From positions 3,348,001-3,412,000 of the forward strand of contig NZ_CP022989.1 of the NCBI RefSeq assembly GCF_002278075.1: a DNA stretch of 64,000 nucleotides, in the 5' to 3' direction. Positions 10,034 through 18,632 of the stretch are shown piece after piece (the first letter of the stretch is position 1; the number at the start of each line of letters is the position of its first letter). A model generated the notes under the pieces. It did not search any database, had not been told where the DNA came from, and was given only the letters and a program-made list of their open reading frames with translations. Origin of the DNA: Paraburkholderia aromaticivorans. Lineage in GTDB: Bacteria > Pseudomonadota > Gammaproteobacteria > Burkholderiales > Burkholderiaceae. Made by a program: the position numbers and the translations under genes.

Positions 10034-11431
10034 TCAATATGCGTTGTTGCCCACAAAGCCCTTCCACAGCGTCAGCACGACGATCTTGATGTCGAGCCAG
10101 AAGGTCCAGTGCTGCATGTAGTACAGATCGAGCTTGACGCGGCCCATCATCTTTTCGATGCGGTCGGTTTCGCCGCGATAGCCGTTGATCTGCGCCCACC
10201 CGGTGATGCCCGGTTTGATCCGGTAGCGGTGCATGTAGCCCTTCACCAGATCCTTGTAGATGTCGTCGTGTTCGAGCGCGTGCGGACGCGGGCCGACCAC
10301 CGACATCTCGCCGCGCAGCACGTTGATGAACTGCGGCAGCTCGTCGAGGCTGGTGCGCCGCAGGAACGCGCCGACCGCGGTGATGCGCGGATCGCGCCGC
10401 GTGGCCTGGGTGATCCTGCCGGCCTCTTCCTTGTGCACCCGCATCGAGCGGAACTTGTAGATCTCGAACTGATTGCCGTCGATGCCCTTGCGCTTTTGCC
10501 GGAAGAACACGGGGCCTGGCGAGTTCAGCTTCACCGCGGCGGCGATGATCAGCATGACCGGTGCAAGCGCTGTCAACGCGGCGAGCGCGAACAGACGATC
10601 GAACACGCGCTTGGGCAGCACGCGCAGATCGGTGATCGGCGAGGCGGCCAGGTTGATCGCCGGCACGCCGAGCAGATCGACCATCGGCTGATTGAAGAGC
10701 GTCAGGCTGCGCACGTCCGGAATGAAACGGATGTTCACGAAGTCGTTGCGCAGGTCCATCACGAAGCGATGAATCGCCTTTTCCTTCGAGATCGGCAGCG
10801 CGAGCCACAGTTCGCGGATCGCGCGCTGACGCACGAGGTGCAGCATGCGCTGATAGTCGCGCTCGACCGGCACGCCCTCGATCGCCTCGCCCGCGTCGGG
10901 GTCTTCGTACGGATTGATCGTGCCGTCCTCGTCGAACACCACGACCGGACTGAAGCCCGCTTCCGGGCGGCCGCGCATCTGCTGGATCAGAAAACGCCCA
11001 TACGGCGCGCCGCCGACGATCGCCACCGCGCGCTGATTGAAGCCCTCGCGGCGCAGCCCGCGCAGGATCGAATAGACGATCACCTTGGTGACGATCAGCA
11101 GCACGATCGTGGCCACGGCCCAATAGACGAGCCACAGCCGCGACAGGCTGTCCGAGCGGTGCAGGCTGAAGCTGATCAGCACGCCGGTGACTTCCACCAG
11201 CAGCCAGCCGCCCGCCACGCGGCACAGCAGGTCGTACAGCGGCTTGCCGCGCCACGACTGATAGATCCCGAGCGCGGGGAAGAACACCACCACCAGCAGG
11301 CAGTCGAACGCGAGCGAGATGCTTTGCATATCGTCCAGCCAGACGGCTTTCCCGCTGTGCACGGCCGCCGCGATGGCAGCACCGAGCGCGACCATGGCGA
11401 TGTCGATGATTCTCGATAGAACGCTCAGCAT
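10034..11431 (-). CDS. bceB: Undecaprenyl-phosphate glucose-1-phosphate transferase (BceB)
   Basis: 465 residues, a polyisoprenyl-phosphate hexose-1-phosphate transferase of the WcaJ type. Four N-terminal membrane helices (within about 1-125) precede a CoA-binding-like Rossmann segment ([17 protein letters not shown]). The catalytic bacterial sugar-transferase domain begins at [20 protein letters not shown] and holds FKFRSMRV-type and [20 protein letters not shown] motifs. It attaches the first sugar phosphate to undecaprenyl phosphate, the priming step of repeat-unit synthesis. ATG 11431 has GAGGGG about 7 nt upstream. It is the first gene of the leftward bce unit and faces the A/T-rich control region. 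Confidence 0.93.
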   Translation of the reverse strand: MLSVLSRIIDIAMVALGAAIAAAVHSGKAVWLDDMQSISLAFDCLLVVVFFPALGIYQSWRGKPLYDLLCRVAGGWLLVEVTGVLISFSLHRSDSLSRLWLVYWAVATIVLLIVTKVIVYSILRGLRREGFNQRAVAIVGGAPYGRFLIQQMRGRPEAGFSPVVVFDEDGTINPYEDPDAGEAIEGVPVERDYQRMLHLVRQRAIRELWLALPISKEKAIHRFVMDLRNDFVNIRFIPDVRSLTLFNQPMVDLLGVPAINLAASPITDLRVLPKRVFDRLFALAALTALAPVMLIIAAAVKLNSPGPVFFRQKRKGIDGNQFEIYKFRSMRVHKEEAGRITQATRRDPRITAVGAFLRRTSLDELPQFINVLRGEMSVVGPRPHALEHDDIYKDLVKGYMHRYRIKPGITGWAQINGYRGETDRIEKMMGRVKLDLYYMQHWTFWLDIKIVVLTLWKGFVGNNAY

Positions 11432-12066
11432 GCGCTGCCCCTCAGTTCGTCAGTCAAGTGCCATCCGTTGGTTGGTTGAAATCCAGTCCGGCGATGGGAC
11501 GCACAACGCCGGTATGCGCGTCAGCCAGATCCATGCGCGACGCGAAACTGTTTGAACCGGTGCTAATTGCCCTTCTAGTTTCCCGCTCGAAAAACCATCT
11601 GCATGGCCGGATTGGGAAACGGGTGTCTGAATGAGTGAATACCCTTGTACAGGTATAGATAAAGCGATATTAAAATTCCCACTGCAAGACCGCAAAATAT
11701 CTCAAATTGTATCGGTCAAAGTTTCAGCATTTTTTCTCGATTTTTTCCGGCAATTGTTACCGGATTCGGCGTTTGAACTCCGTCCTGAAGGCCAGAATGC
11801 GGGCCGATCCCGCGCTTTCTGAGCGTTTTCCTACGAAGCTTACGCGCGGCCTTCCGGCATCATTCTGCGGCATGAAGGCCGGCAAAAAAATAGTCCGCGA
11901 TTTTTTTCGGATAATTTTTCTTTTAAAAGAATTAACCGGACATTTTTTCTTCATGGAATGGATAAATTTATTGGCCGCTTTATCTAGTTTCTATTTAACG
12001 CGCTTTTATTGATTCCTGAGTTCGTGATAAAACTCGACGCATTCACCCAGCCTCGAGGAGTCCATC
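11432..12066. promoter_or_regulatory. A/T-rich divergent control region between bceB and bceA
   Basis: 635 bp without a credible gene, between the divergent starts of bceB and bceA. From about 11640 on, the sequence is visibly A/T-rich against the high-GC surroundings, with T and A tracts near 11731-11748, 11882-11930 and 11941-11950. GAGGAG 5 nt before ATG 12067 is the bceA ribosome site. Promoters for both directions must lie here, but no box is clear enough to name. Long A/T-rich leaders of this sort are typical targets of H-NS/MvaT-type silencers; that is inference. Confidence 0.7.
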
Positions 12067-13620
12067 ATGACAGCTCCGGTTACGGCCACGCCCGCCGACA
12101 CCCGGTCCACGCAAGTCAAGTCCCTGAACGTCAAGCTCAAGGTTCATCCCGTGATTCTGGCGGGCGGCTCCGGCACGCGGCTGTGGCCGATGTCGCGCGA
12201 ACAGCACCCGAAGCAGCTCATCGGCCTGCTCGGCGACGATTCGCTGCTGCAATCCACCACCCGCCGTCTCGACGGACTCGAATCCGGTTATCCGCTCACC
12301 GATCAACTCGTCGTAGTGGCCAATGAAGACCAGCGCTTCACCACCGCCGAACAGTTGCGCACGAGCGGCAAGCCGACCCGGCTGATTCTCGAACCCACCG
12401 GCCGCGACACGGCGCCGGCGCTCACCGTGGCCGCCCTCTCGGTCGCCGCGCAGGACGAAGACGGCATCATGGTGGTGATGCCCGCCGACCACGCGGTCAC
12501 GGACATCGACGGCTTTCATGCGGCGGTGGCCACCGGCGTGCAGCATGCGGCGGCCGGTCATATCGTCACGATGGGTATCGTGCCGACACGTGCGGAAACG
12601 GGCTATGGCTACATTCGCATCGGTGCGGCGCTTGGCACGACTAATGATGCGCAGGATGCCGGCGTGCAACCGGCTGGCAAGATCGGCGCGCACAAGCTCG
12701 ATCGCTTCGTCGAGAAGCCGCATCTGGAACTGGCGCAGCGTTATATCGAATCGAAGGAGTACTGGTGGAATAGCGGCATTTTCATCATGCGCGCGTCGAC
12801 CTGGCTGAAGGCGATCCGCCATTTCCAGCCGGCCATTTACGAAGCCTGCGACGCGGCCTTCGCGGGCGGCAAGGCGGACGGCGACTTCTTCCGTCTGCAA
12901 CGCGACGCGTTCAGCGCCTCGCCGTCGAATTCGATCGACTACGCGGTCATGGAGCAGCTCGGCAACGACCAGAGCGCGGCCTCGGGGATCGTCGTGCCGT
13001 TGCAGGCGGGCTGGTCCGACGTGGGTTCGTGGGACGCGATCTGGGACATCTCGGATAAGGACGCCGATCAGAACGTGGGGCGTGGGCGCGTGATGTTCGA
13101 AGGCGCCGCGTCGACCTTCGCACATTCGGAAGGACGCCTGATTGCCTGCGTGGGCACGCAGGATCTGGTGGTGGTGGAAACGGCCGACGCCATTCTGGTT
13201 GCCGACAAGTCACGCGTGCAGGACGTCAAGAAGATCGTGGGCCGGATTCGCAGCGACGGCGGGCTGGAAGCGGCCAACCATCGCAAGGTGCATCGCCCGT
13301 GGGGCAACTACGATTCCGTCGACACCGGCGAGCGCTTCCAGGTCAAACGGATCGTGGTGAAACCGGGTGCGCGGCTCTCGCTGCAAATGCATCATCACCG
13401 CGCCGAACACTGGATCGTCGTGCGCGGCACGGCGCTCGTCACGCGGGGCGAAGAGCGCTTTATCGTCTCCGAAAACGAATCGGCCTATATTCCGCTGGGC
13501 GTCACCCACCGTCTCGAGAATCCGGGCAAGATGCCGCTCGAAATGATCGAGGTCCAGTCCGGTTCGTATCTCGGCGAAGACGATATCGTGCGCTTCGACG
13601 ACACCTACGGACGCCAGTAA
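12067..13620 (+). CDS. bceA: Mannose-1-phosphate guanylyltransferase / mannose-6-phosphate isomerase (BceA)
   Basis: 517 residues, the standard bifunctional type II PMI-GMP. The N-terminal guanylyltransferase has the pyrophosphorylase signature LAGGSGTRLWPMSRE (31-45), and FVEKP follows near residue 219. The C-terminal cupin-type isomerase has the zinc-binding segment around LSLQMHHHRAEHW (438-450). It isomerises fructose-6-P to mannose-6-P and turns mannose-1-P plus GTP into GDP-mannose, the donor for mannose and precursor of rhamnose-type sugars. About 22 residues precede the usual start of the domain. It is read away from bceB-J. Confidence 0.95.
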   Translation: MTAPVTATPADTRSTQVKSLNVKLKVHPVILAGGSGTRLWPMSREQHPKQLIGLLGDDSLLQSTTRRLDGLESGYPLTDQLVVVANEDQRFTTAEQLRTSGKPTRLILEPTGRDTAPALTVAALSVAAQDEDGIMVVMPADHAVTDIDGFHAAVATGVQHAAAGHIVTMGIVPTRAETGYGYIRIGAALGTTNDAQDAGVQPAGKIGAHKLDRFVEKPHLELAQRYIESKEYWWNSGIFIMRASTWLKAIRHFQPAIYEACDAAFAGGKADGDFFRLQRDAFSASPSNSIDYAVMEQLGNDQSAASGIVVPLQAGWSDVGSWDAIWDISDKDADQNVGRGRVMFEGAASTFAHSEGRLIACVGTQDLVVVETADAILVADKSRVQDVKKIVGRIRSDGGLEAANHRKVHRPWGNYDSVDTGERFQVKRIVVKPGARLSLQMHHHRAEHWIVVRGTALVTRGEERFIVSENESAYIPLGVTHRLENPGKMPLEMIEVQSGSYLGEDDIVRFDDTYGRQ

Positions 13621-13737
13621 CGCGCAACGGCCCAGGGCGTCAACGAATGGCGTCCTTCCGATATCACCAGTGAATCACAACGATTGAAGCGGGAACCTGC
13701 GGCGGTTGCTCCTACCGGCCGCGGGGAACTGCTGTGC

Positions 13738-14967
13738 TCACCCCGCGTGGGAGATGAGTTCTGTGTACGACGGAAAACGATCTGATGCGCTGCTTTCGGT
13801 GGTTGCGCCGACAACGGCCGGTTCGCCCGGATAACGTCGCAACGGACCCCGGAACGCATTCAGCGGGCCGTGCAACGGCGCGCCGTGATTCACCGCGACC
13901 GGCTCGGGCACATGGCGCAAGGCTGGCAACGGACGCGCCGCCGCGTGCGCCGGGTTCGCCGGGTTCGCCGAAACATGCGCGGCCGCTGCCTGAGCCGCCG
14001 CCGCGGATTCGGCTGCTGCCGCCAGCGTGAGGCATTCGCGGTCGATCCACTGGCGCGCCCAGTCGAGCGCATAGTGCTGCGCCGTCTCCATGTCCGCGAA
14101 GCGTGGGCCGACGAGGCCGGAACGCTCGACGCGCTTGCCGTCCTTCATGATTTCCGCCCATGCGCGATACATGGCATTCGGCACCCGCTCAGCCGCGACA
14201 TAAATCACATAGCCGCGGTCGGCGATTTCCGTGCCGCGCGGCGCGAGGCTCATCGACAGCGGGCTGCGCCGATCGTCGGGCGCGGGTGTGCGCGCCGACG
14301 CAACGGCGGAATTCAAACCGTGCATGGCCGCGTTCACCGCGCCCGCTTCGTCCGCACGAGGCAACTCCGCACGCGTGACGTATCGTGCGGGCGCTGCACC
14401 GTGCACCGCCGGCGCACGGGACACCGGCGGGACGTGAGCGCCGTTCGCCATATCGTTTGCCGTTCCTCCGGGAACCCCGTTCGAAGCGCCGGACAATTGA
14501 CGCGTCATGTCGGCAATCGGATCGGCCGAACGCCAGTTGCCGAGGCTGCTCGACATGCCGGGCGCCTGCCACGACTCCGGACTTCTCCACGACACGCCAC
14601 GCGGATTCTCGTCACGCATGCGGGGGCTTTCGGCTACCGGTGCCGCGGGTTTGGCCGCGACGGGCGGCGCCGGTTGCGGGACATACGCGAAGGTGCGCCC
14701 GGTTTGCGACAGCAGTCGAACCATCTCCAGAAGCGTGCCGTTCAACTGCCACTCTTCGAAACGGCGCCGGCAAGTAGGCCCCGACGGATAACGGCCGGGC
14801 AGTTTCGACCAGGGCTCACCGGTTGTGAGAATCCACAGGACGGCATTCGCCACGATGCGCGGTTCGGCGCGAGGCCGGCCACGCCGGTTTAAACGGACGG
14901 CCGGCTCGTCTGAGACAAGCGCTGCCAGCAGCGCCCATTCGTCATTGCTTAGCTCATCGAAAAACAT
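13738..14967 (-). CDS. Transposase-type DNA-binding domain fused to a novel C-terminal domain
   Basis: 409 residues from ATG 14967 (GGAGA about 8 nt upstream; the frame is open 31 codons further but without a site). Residues 4-86 match the N-terminal helix-turn-helix domain of IS5/IS4-family transposases (LSNDEWALLAALV, RRGRPRAEPRIVANAVLWIL, PGRYPSGPTCRRRFEEW). No DDE catalytic domain follows. Instead residues 91-243 are Pro/Ala-rich and probably disordered, 244-311 form a compact domain (RGYVIYVAAERVPNAMYRAW and later AQHYALDWARQWIDRE), and the tail is again low-complexity. It looks like a domesticated DNA-binding protein rather than an active element. It is convergent with bceA; function unknown, possibly regulatory. 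Confidence 0.72.
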   Translation of the reverse strand: MFFDELSNDEWALLAALVSDEPAVRLNRRGRPRAEPRIVANAVLWILTTGEPWSKLPGRYPSGPTCRRRFEEWQLNGTLLEMVRLLSQTGRTFAYVPQPAPPVAAKPAAPVAESPRMRDENPRGVSWRSPESWQAPGMSSSLGNWRSADPIADMTRQLSGASNGVPGGTANDMANGAHVPPVSRAPAVHGAAPARYVTRAELPRADEAGAVNAAMHGLNSAVASARTPAPDDRRSPLSMSLAPRGTEIADRGYVIYVAAERVPNAMYRAWAEIMKDGKRVERSGLVGPRFADMETAQHYALDWARQWIDRECLTLAAAAESAAAAQAAAAHVSANPANPAHAAARPLPALRHVPEPVAVNHGAPLHGPLNAFRGPLRRYPGEPAVVGATTESSASDRFPSYTELISHAG

Positions 14968-15562
14968 TGGATTTTCTCCACGCAGCCTGGCCGGGCCGCG
15001 GCTTTGGGACGCCACGGATTCAGAACCTTCACGATCCGTGTGCAGCCCGCGGTTGCACAAATATGTCTTGTACGTTCTGTCAGCCGGTCAAACCCGCCCT
15101 TTCTTAGTGCGGCTTGTCCCTATTGCGAAGCACAAAACGTGGTCTCACTCGTGCATGGGAGAATTGTGCACGAAGCATACCATCCCCAGGGTTTCCGTGA
15201 ATATGAGTGAGACAAGTGTTACGGATAGAAACAAACTTGTCCTTTTTGCTGCGTCTTTTCTCGCATTGCCGTCACACAGATCATGTCGCTTCTAGCCACG
15301 AAATAGCGTAATTGCATCGCACAACCCTTGGCAATCTCCGGTGAATAGGCTTTTATGAATCCGGCATCTTTCCCGCACAGGATTTCGATGCATTTCGTCC
15401 ACGCTTCGGAGAGCGAGTGGACAGCGGAAGCAGTGGTTGAACCGGATATGCGCGGCACATAGCCGCAATCACCATGGGCTGCACAGGCCACGCACGCAGC
15501 ACTGGCACAGCCGACCGGCCGCGCTGGGTAACCCGCTCCAACACGAGCGACCGACCAGAGTC
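14968..15562. promoter_or_regulatory. Intergenic region with nested inverted repeats
   Basis: 595 bp upstream of the transposase-domain gene and downstream of the YciI-like gene. It holds a 9-bp inverted repeat, GTCTCACTC (15142-15150) and GAGTGAGAC (15205-15213), and inside it a 7-bp one, TCGTGCA (15149-15155) and TGCACGA (15167-15173). The sequence is less GC-rich than its surroundings. An open frame on the minus strand (15219-15608) crosses most of it but has no recognisable family. Likely promoter and operator of the leftward gene. Confidence 0.4.
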
Positions 15563-15859
15563 TCAGCGCACCGGTTTCGCCGCGCCCTCGCCGACCACCG
15601 TCGTCCATTCACGCACGCGCCAGCGCGTCACGAGACCGGCGAGTACATAGGGATCGGCTTGGGCAAAGGCTTCGGCGGCAGCGGGCGAGTCGCCCTGAAA
15701 GAGCAGAACGGCGGTGTCCGTGGGCTCGGCCAATGCGCCGGCCAGCAGCAGTTCGCCGCGCTCCACGGCGGCCCACGCGAGCTTCAGATGCGCATCCCGG
15801 TAAGCCGCACGCCGTTCGAGGTAGTCGGATACCAGGTCGTACGTCAACAGATAGTGCAT
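15563..15859 (-). CDS. YciI-like protein
   Basis: 98 residues, a small alpha/beta protein of the YciI family (dimeric ferredoxin-like fold). MHYLLTYDLV opens the first strand, His24 is in AAYRDAHLKLAW, and Asp is in FAQADPYVLAGLV; these are the conserved polar positions of the family. ATG 15859 has GGAGG about 6 nt upstream. The family's reaction is unknown in most members; some act in degradation pathways. It stands alone: the next gene is divergent psiF, and the downstream gene on this strand is almost 600 bp away. Confidence 0.85.
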   Translation of the reverse strand: MHYLLTYDLVSDYLERRAAYRDAHLKLAWAAVERGELLLAGALAEPTDTAVLLFQGDSPAAAEAFAQADPYVLAGLVTRWRVREWTTVVGEGAAKPVR

Positions 15860-16308
15860 GGCGAGCCTCCTTGGCCAGTGTGTGGAAGCGGACCGGCGAC
15901 GCATCGACGGCATGCATCGTGGTCAATATTACCCATATATCGGGAGAATGAATTTCCTGCCGATTTACTATTCAGTTGCATCTGCAGCAATGCGCAAAGC
16001 ATGATTGAATTTCTTCACCGGCTCTGTCGAATGGCATCGGACTAATTCGATTGAATTCGCCTTACGCATTTAATCTGGAATGCATAACATAATTCGACTC
16101 CGCCGCCATTGGGCTTTCATTCCGCAATGCGCCGCCCGCCCCCGCCACATAAGGGAAAACCAGCGTGAGCGGCATGTCAACCGGATTGCTGTTTTGGCCG
16201 TTCTGGCAGACAGCATTTGCCATAATGGACGTGCCGAGGGTCCTGGATGCCATTGACGCCCGCGCGCATGAACGACCAAAAACGTTTTCACCACCGATGG
16301 AGTGTCAC
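15860..16308. promoter_or_regulatory. Divergent intergenic region between the YciI-like gene and psiF
   Basis: 449 bp between divergent starts, clearly lower in GC than the flanking genes around 15940-16100. It must hold both promoters. I could not identify convincing -35/-10 pairs or a Pho box by eye. No gene seen. Confidence 0.4.
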
Positions 16309-16605
16309 ATGAAAATCCAATCCGCTATCGCTACGCTGGTGCTGGGCGCTGTCCTCGTTTCGCCGGTGTTCGCGGAAAACAGCCAGCAAACGAAAATGGC
16401 CGACTGTAACAAGCAGGCCGGCGACAAGAAAGGCGACGACCGCAAGGCATTCATGAAAACCTGTCTGTCGGCGAAGCCTGCCGCCGCCGCGCCGATGAGC
16501 CAGCAGGACAAGATGAAGGCGTGCAACACGCAAGCCACCGGCAAGAAGGGTGATGACCGCAAGGCGTTCATGAAGAGTTGCCTGTCGTCCGCGCCGTCGA
16601 ACTGA
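16309..16605 (+). CDS. psiF: PsiF repeat protein
   Basis: 98 residues, secreted. The signal peptide (MKIQSAIATLVLGAVLVSPVFA) is followed by two copies of the PsiF repeat, each with a pattern C-N-x-Q-A then GDKKGDDRKAFMKTCLS or GKKGDDRKAFMKSCLS, separated by a short Pro/Ala linker. The four cysteines are placed to form one disulphide per repeat. PsiF was named as phosphate-starvation inducible in E. coli; its molecular role is unknown. ATG 16309 has GGAG about 7 nt upstream; the longer in-frame start at 16165 would place the signal peptide inside the protein and is rejected. Confidence 0.88.
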   Translation: MKIQSAIATLVLGAVLVSPVFAENSQQTKMADCNKQAGDKKGDDRKAFMKTCLSAKPAAAAPMSQQDKMKACNTQATGKKGDDRKAFMKSCLSSAPSN

Positions 16606-16732
16606 ACGCGCGAATCAAACAGAGCACAGCAGAGCAAACCGGCGCCGCGCGTTGAGCGCGGCGCGCGAGCGCATCCCGCTCGAACAAGGCGGCGCGGTAT
16701 CCGGACCGCTCGTTGCCCGCCTCCCGTTCCAT

Positions 16733-16761
16733 CCTCGTTCCACCCCTCGTTCCACCCCTCG
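16733..16761. repeat. 12-bp tandem repeat, about 2.4 copies
   Basis: CCTCGTTCCACC at 16733-16744 and 16745-16756, then CCTCG at 16757-16761, in the gap after psiF. A degenerate further copy may precede it. Function unknown; probably replication slippage. Confidence 0.7.
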
Positions 16762-16888
16762 CAGTCCGTCGCCCCGAGCGCGGCATTTTTCTTCTATGAT
16801 GGCTGCGGAGACGGCCCACCCTCACAAACAACATTAGACGGGCCGCCATCTTGTCGTTGGTGCTGCAGAGCATCCATCGGAGGCAAGG

Positions 16889-17338
16889 ATGGTATCGAAG
16901 CATAAAAACCGCTGGTTGAGGCGGTGGCTGGTCGTCATCATATTCTGGGCCGTGCCCGTGGCGATCGTGGCAGTGAGCGAGATCCGGGAGGAAATGGCGT
17001 ACAACGCCGTCGACCTCGACCGCGCGCTGACCACCTGGAACTTTACCGACGCACAACGCGCCGCCGGTGCTCCCGCGCGCTGCCACGGCAAGCGCGACGA
17101 GGCACAAGCCGCGGGCTGCCCGGCCGAGGTGCTGGCCGCCAATGCGGCGCGTCAGCAGGACGCCCGCAATGAATACAGCGTGCGCCGCTCCACGTTGATG
17201 GCCTATCTCTGGCATGCGTTCGTCGGCTACTGGATCGTGCCTGCCGTGACGCTGTTTCTGCTCGGCGTGCTGATCGGTATGCTGCGCCGTGTGCTGCGAC
17301 GCCCGCCGCAGGTCAAAAGCCCGGCGAACCACGGATGA
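16889..17338 (+). CDS. Small membrane protein with two helices, unknown function
   Basis: 149 residues, not recognised. A basic N-terminus (KHKNRWLRRW) precedes a first membrane helix (about 12-31); a polar middle part (32-105) holds two cysteines, C65 and C77, that could pair; a second helix lies at about 110-132 (FVGYWIVPAVTLFLLGVLIG), followed by a basic tail RRVLRRPPQ. The positive-inside rule puts both ends in the cytoplasm and the cysteine loop in the periplasm, where a disulphide could form. ATG follows a GGAGGCAAGG stretch. It may be co-transcribed with the SYLF lipoprotein, but a 394-bp gap makes this doubtful. Confidence 0.75.
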   Translation: MVSKHKNRWLRRWLVVIIFWAVPVAIVAVSEIREEMAYNAVDLDRALTTWNFTDAQRAAGAPARCHGKRDEAQAAGCPAEVLAANAARQQDARNEYSVRRSTLMAYLWHAFVGYWIVPAVTLFLLGVLIGMLRRVLRRPPQVKSPANHG

Positions 17339-17732
17339 CGACGTCCATTCGATCCAGCGTTCAATCCAGCGTCCATTTTTGCGGCGTCGAAGCAACACTT
17401 TCATTTTGATTTCAGCGCGAATCCGCCGGGCGAAAAATCGGTAAAAACGATCTTTCGGTTCCGCCCTGGGCGCTCTTCCCTTGCGTTCGGTCAAATCAGG
17501 CCCGAATTCCCGGGAACCCATTCCAATGCGCCGCACGGCGAGGCCGCGCGGCGCGCTTCGCAGCCAGTCAAAATTACAGCACGGCGCCTTACGATTTGCC
17601 CGAAAGCCCCGTCACACAAGGCTTTTCGCCTCTCAAGGAAGCGCGCCATTTGTGCTTGCGTGTGATATAACTCAAAGGCAACCCGGCAATATCAAATGAG
17701 GTTGCGCCCCGGAACCATGACGGAGAAAAACG
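17339..17732. other. Intergenic region before the SYLF lipoprotein gene
   Basis: 394 bp with no gene seen. Several GC-rich inverted stretches occur around 17500-17560 but none has a T-run. The last part (17640-17710) is less GC-rich and probably carries the promoter of the next gene; TATAAC near 17665 could be a -10, with no clear -35. Confidence 0.35.
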
Positions 17733-18320
17733 ATGCAAAGACGAAACTTCATGCTGAAGACTACCGCTGCGCTCGCTTTCGGAGGCCTTGCACTCGCTGG
17801 TTGTACGACGAACAAAGGCAACCCGGACACCCCCACTACCGATGCGTCCAAACGCCAGTCGATCGACGCTAGCGTCGACGGCACCATGTCGCGGCTGTTC
17901 ACGACCGTGAAAGGCTCGCGCGAACTGGTCTCGAAGGCGCGCGGCGTCCTCGTTTTCCCGTCGGTGCTGCAGGTCGGCTTCGTCGTCGGCGGGCAGTACG
18001 GCGAAGGTTCGCTGAGGGTCGGCGGCGGCACGGTCGGCTACTACAGCACGATTTCCGGCTCGTTCGGCTTCCAGGCTGGTGCGCAGTCGAAGGCGATCAT
18101 CTTCCTGTTCATGACGCAGGACGCGCTGGATAGATTCCGCAATGCCGACGGCTGGTCCGCGGGCGGCGACGCTTCCGTCGCGCTGGTGAAGATGGGCGCC
18201 AACGGCGCGATCGACACCAACACGGCGACGGCTCCGGTCGAAGTCTTCGTGCTGACCAATGCCGGCCTGATGGCCGATGTATCGCTGCAAGGCACGAAGG
18301 TTACGCGTCTGAAGATCTGA
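17733..18320 (+). CDS. SYLF/Ysc84-domain lipoprotein
   Basis: 195 residues. The N-terminus has a twin-arginine-like RRNFMLK, a hydrophobic run and the lipobox LAGC (cysteine near residue 24), so it is an exported lipoprotein. From about residue 55 the SYLF (DUF500, Ysc84) lipid-binding domain follows: KARGVLVFPSVLQVGFVVGG, SGSFGFQAGAQSKAI and later FVLTNAGLMADVSLQGTKV. In eukaryotes this domain binds phosphoinositides; the bacterial role is not established. A long palindromic terminator follows at 18563-18600. Confidence 0.88.
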   Translation: MQRRNFMLKTTAALAFGGLALAGCTTNKGNPDTPTTDASKRQSIDASVDGTMSRLFTTVKGSRELVSKARGVLVFPSVLQVGFVVGGQYGEGSLRVGGGTVGYYSTISGSFGFQAGAQSKAIIFLFMTQDALDRFRNADGWSAGGDASVALVKMGANGAIDTNTATAPVEVFVLTNAGLMADVSLQGTKVTRLKI

Positions 18321-18632
18321 GACGCGCGGTCCGACTGCCGGTCTGCGGGGTGTGCGTCTGATCCGCCGGGTTCCGTGAGCAGCGGTGGCCGGATCAGACG
18401 CAATCCCGCGCAGATTGCCTCGCGATGCGAACAACGCGGCACGCGCCGCGCCGACAGGCTTTTGCAGGCCGCTGCTCGGCGCAGGCTCCCCGCGTTGCCC
18501 GCTTCCGAAGTCCGGCCGTCCTGAGCGCCTCGATGTCTCGATCTCTCGAGTGCTGCGTCAATAAAGAGCGGCGATGCGCATCACGCATCGCCGCTCTTTT
18601 TCATCCTGCCGCTTTCGCCGAATCCCTTCGGC
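18321..18632. other. Gap between convergent genes
   Basis: 312 bp between two convergent stop codons. It carries the shared terminator at 18563-18600. No coding sequence is supported in the remaining 240 bp. Confidence 0.5.
18563..18600. terminator. Bidirectional intrinsic terminator
   Basis: A 16-bp perfect stem (18563-18578 with 18584-18599), loop CATCA, flanked by AAA on one side and a T-run on the other, so it can serve both the SYLF gene (+) and the glycosyltransferase gene (-). Confidence 0.93.

Noticed and set aside
13720..13747. CGCGGGG/CCCCGCG inverted repeat between bceA and the convergent gene as a terminator
   Set aside because: It overlaps the stop codon of the convergent gene, has a 14-nt loop and no T-run.
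13738..14967. An intact insertion sequence at this place
   Set aside because: No DDE catalytic residues, no terminal inverted repeats or target duplication found; only the N-terminal transposase domain is present.
15219..15608. 129-codon minus-strand frame in the gap before the transposase-domain gene
   Set aside because: The segment CIEILCGKDAGFIKAY looks somewhat protein-like, but no family is recognised, it overlaps the YciI-like gene end and has no ribosome site. Possibly a decayed gene; not supported.
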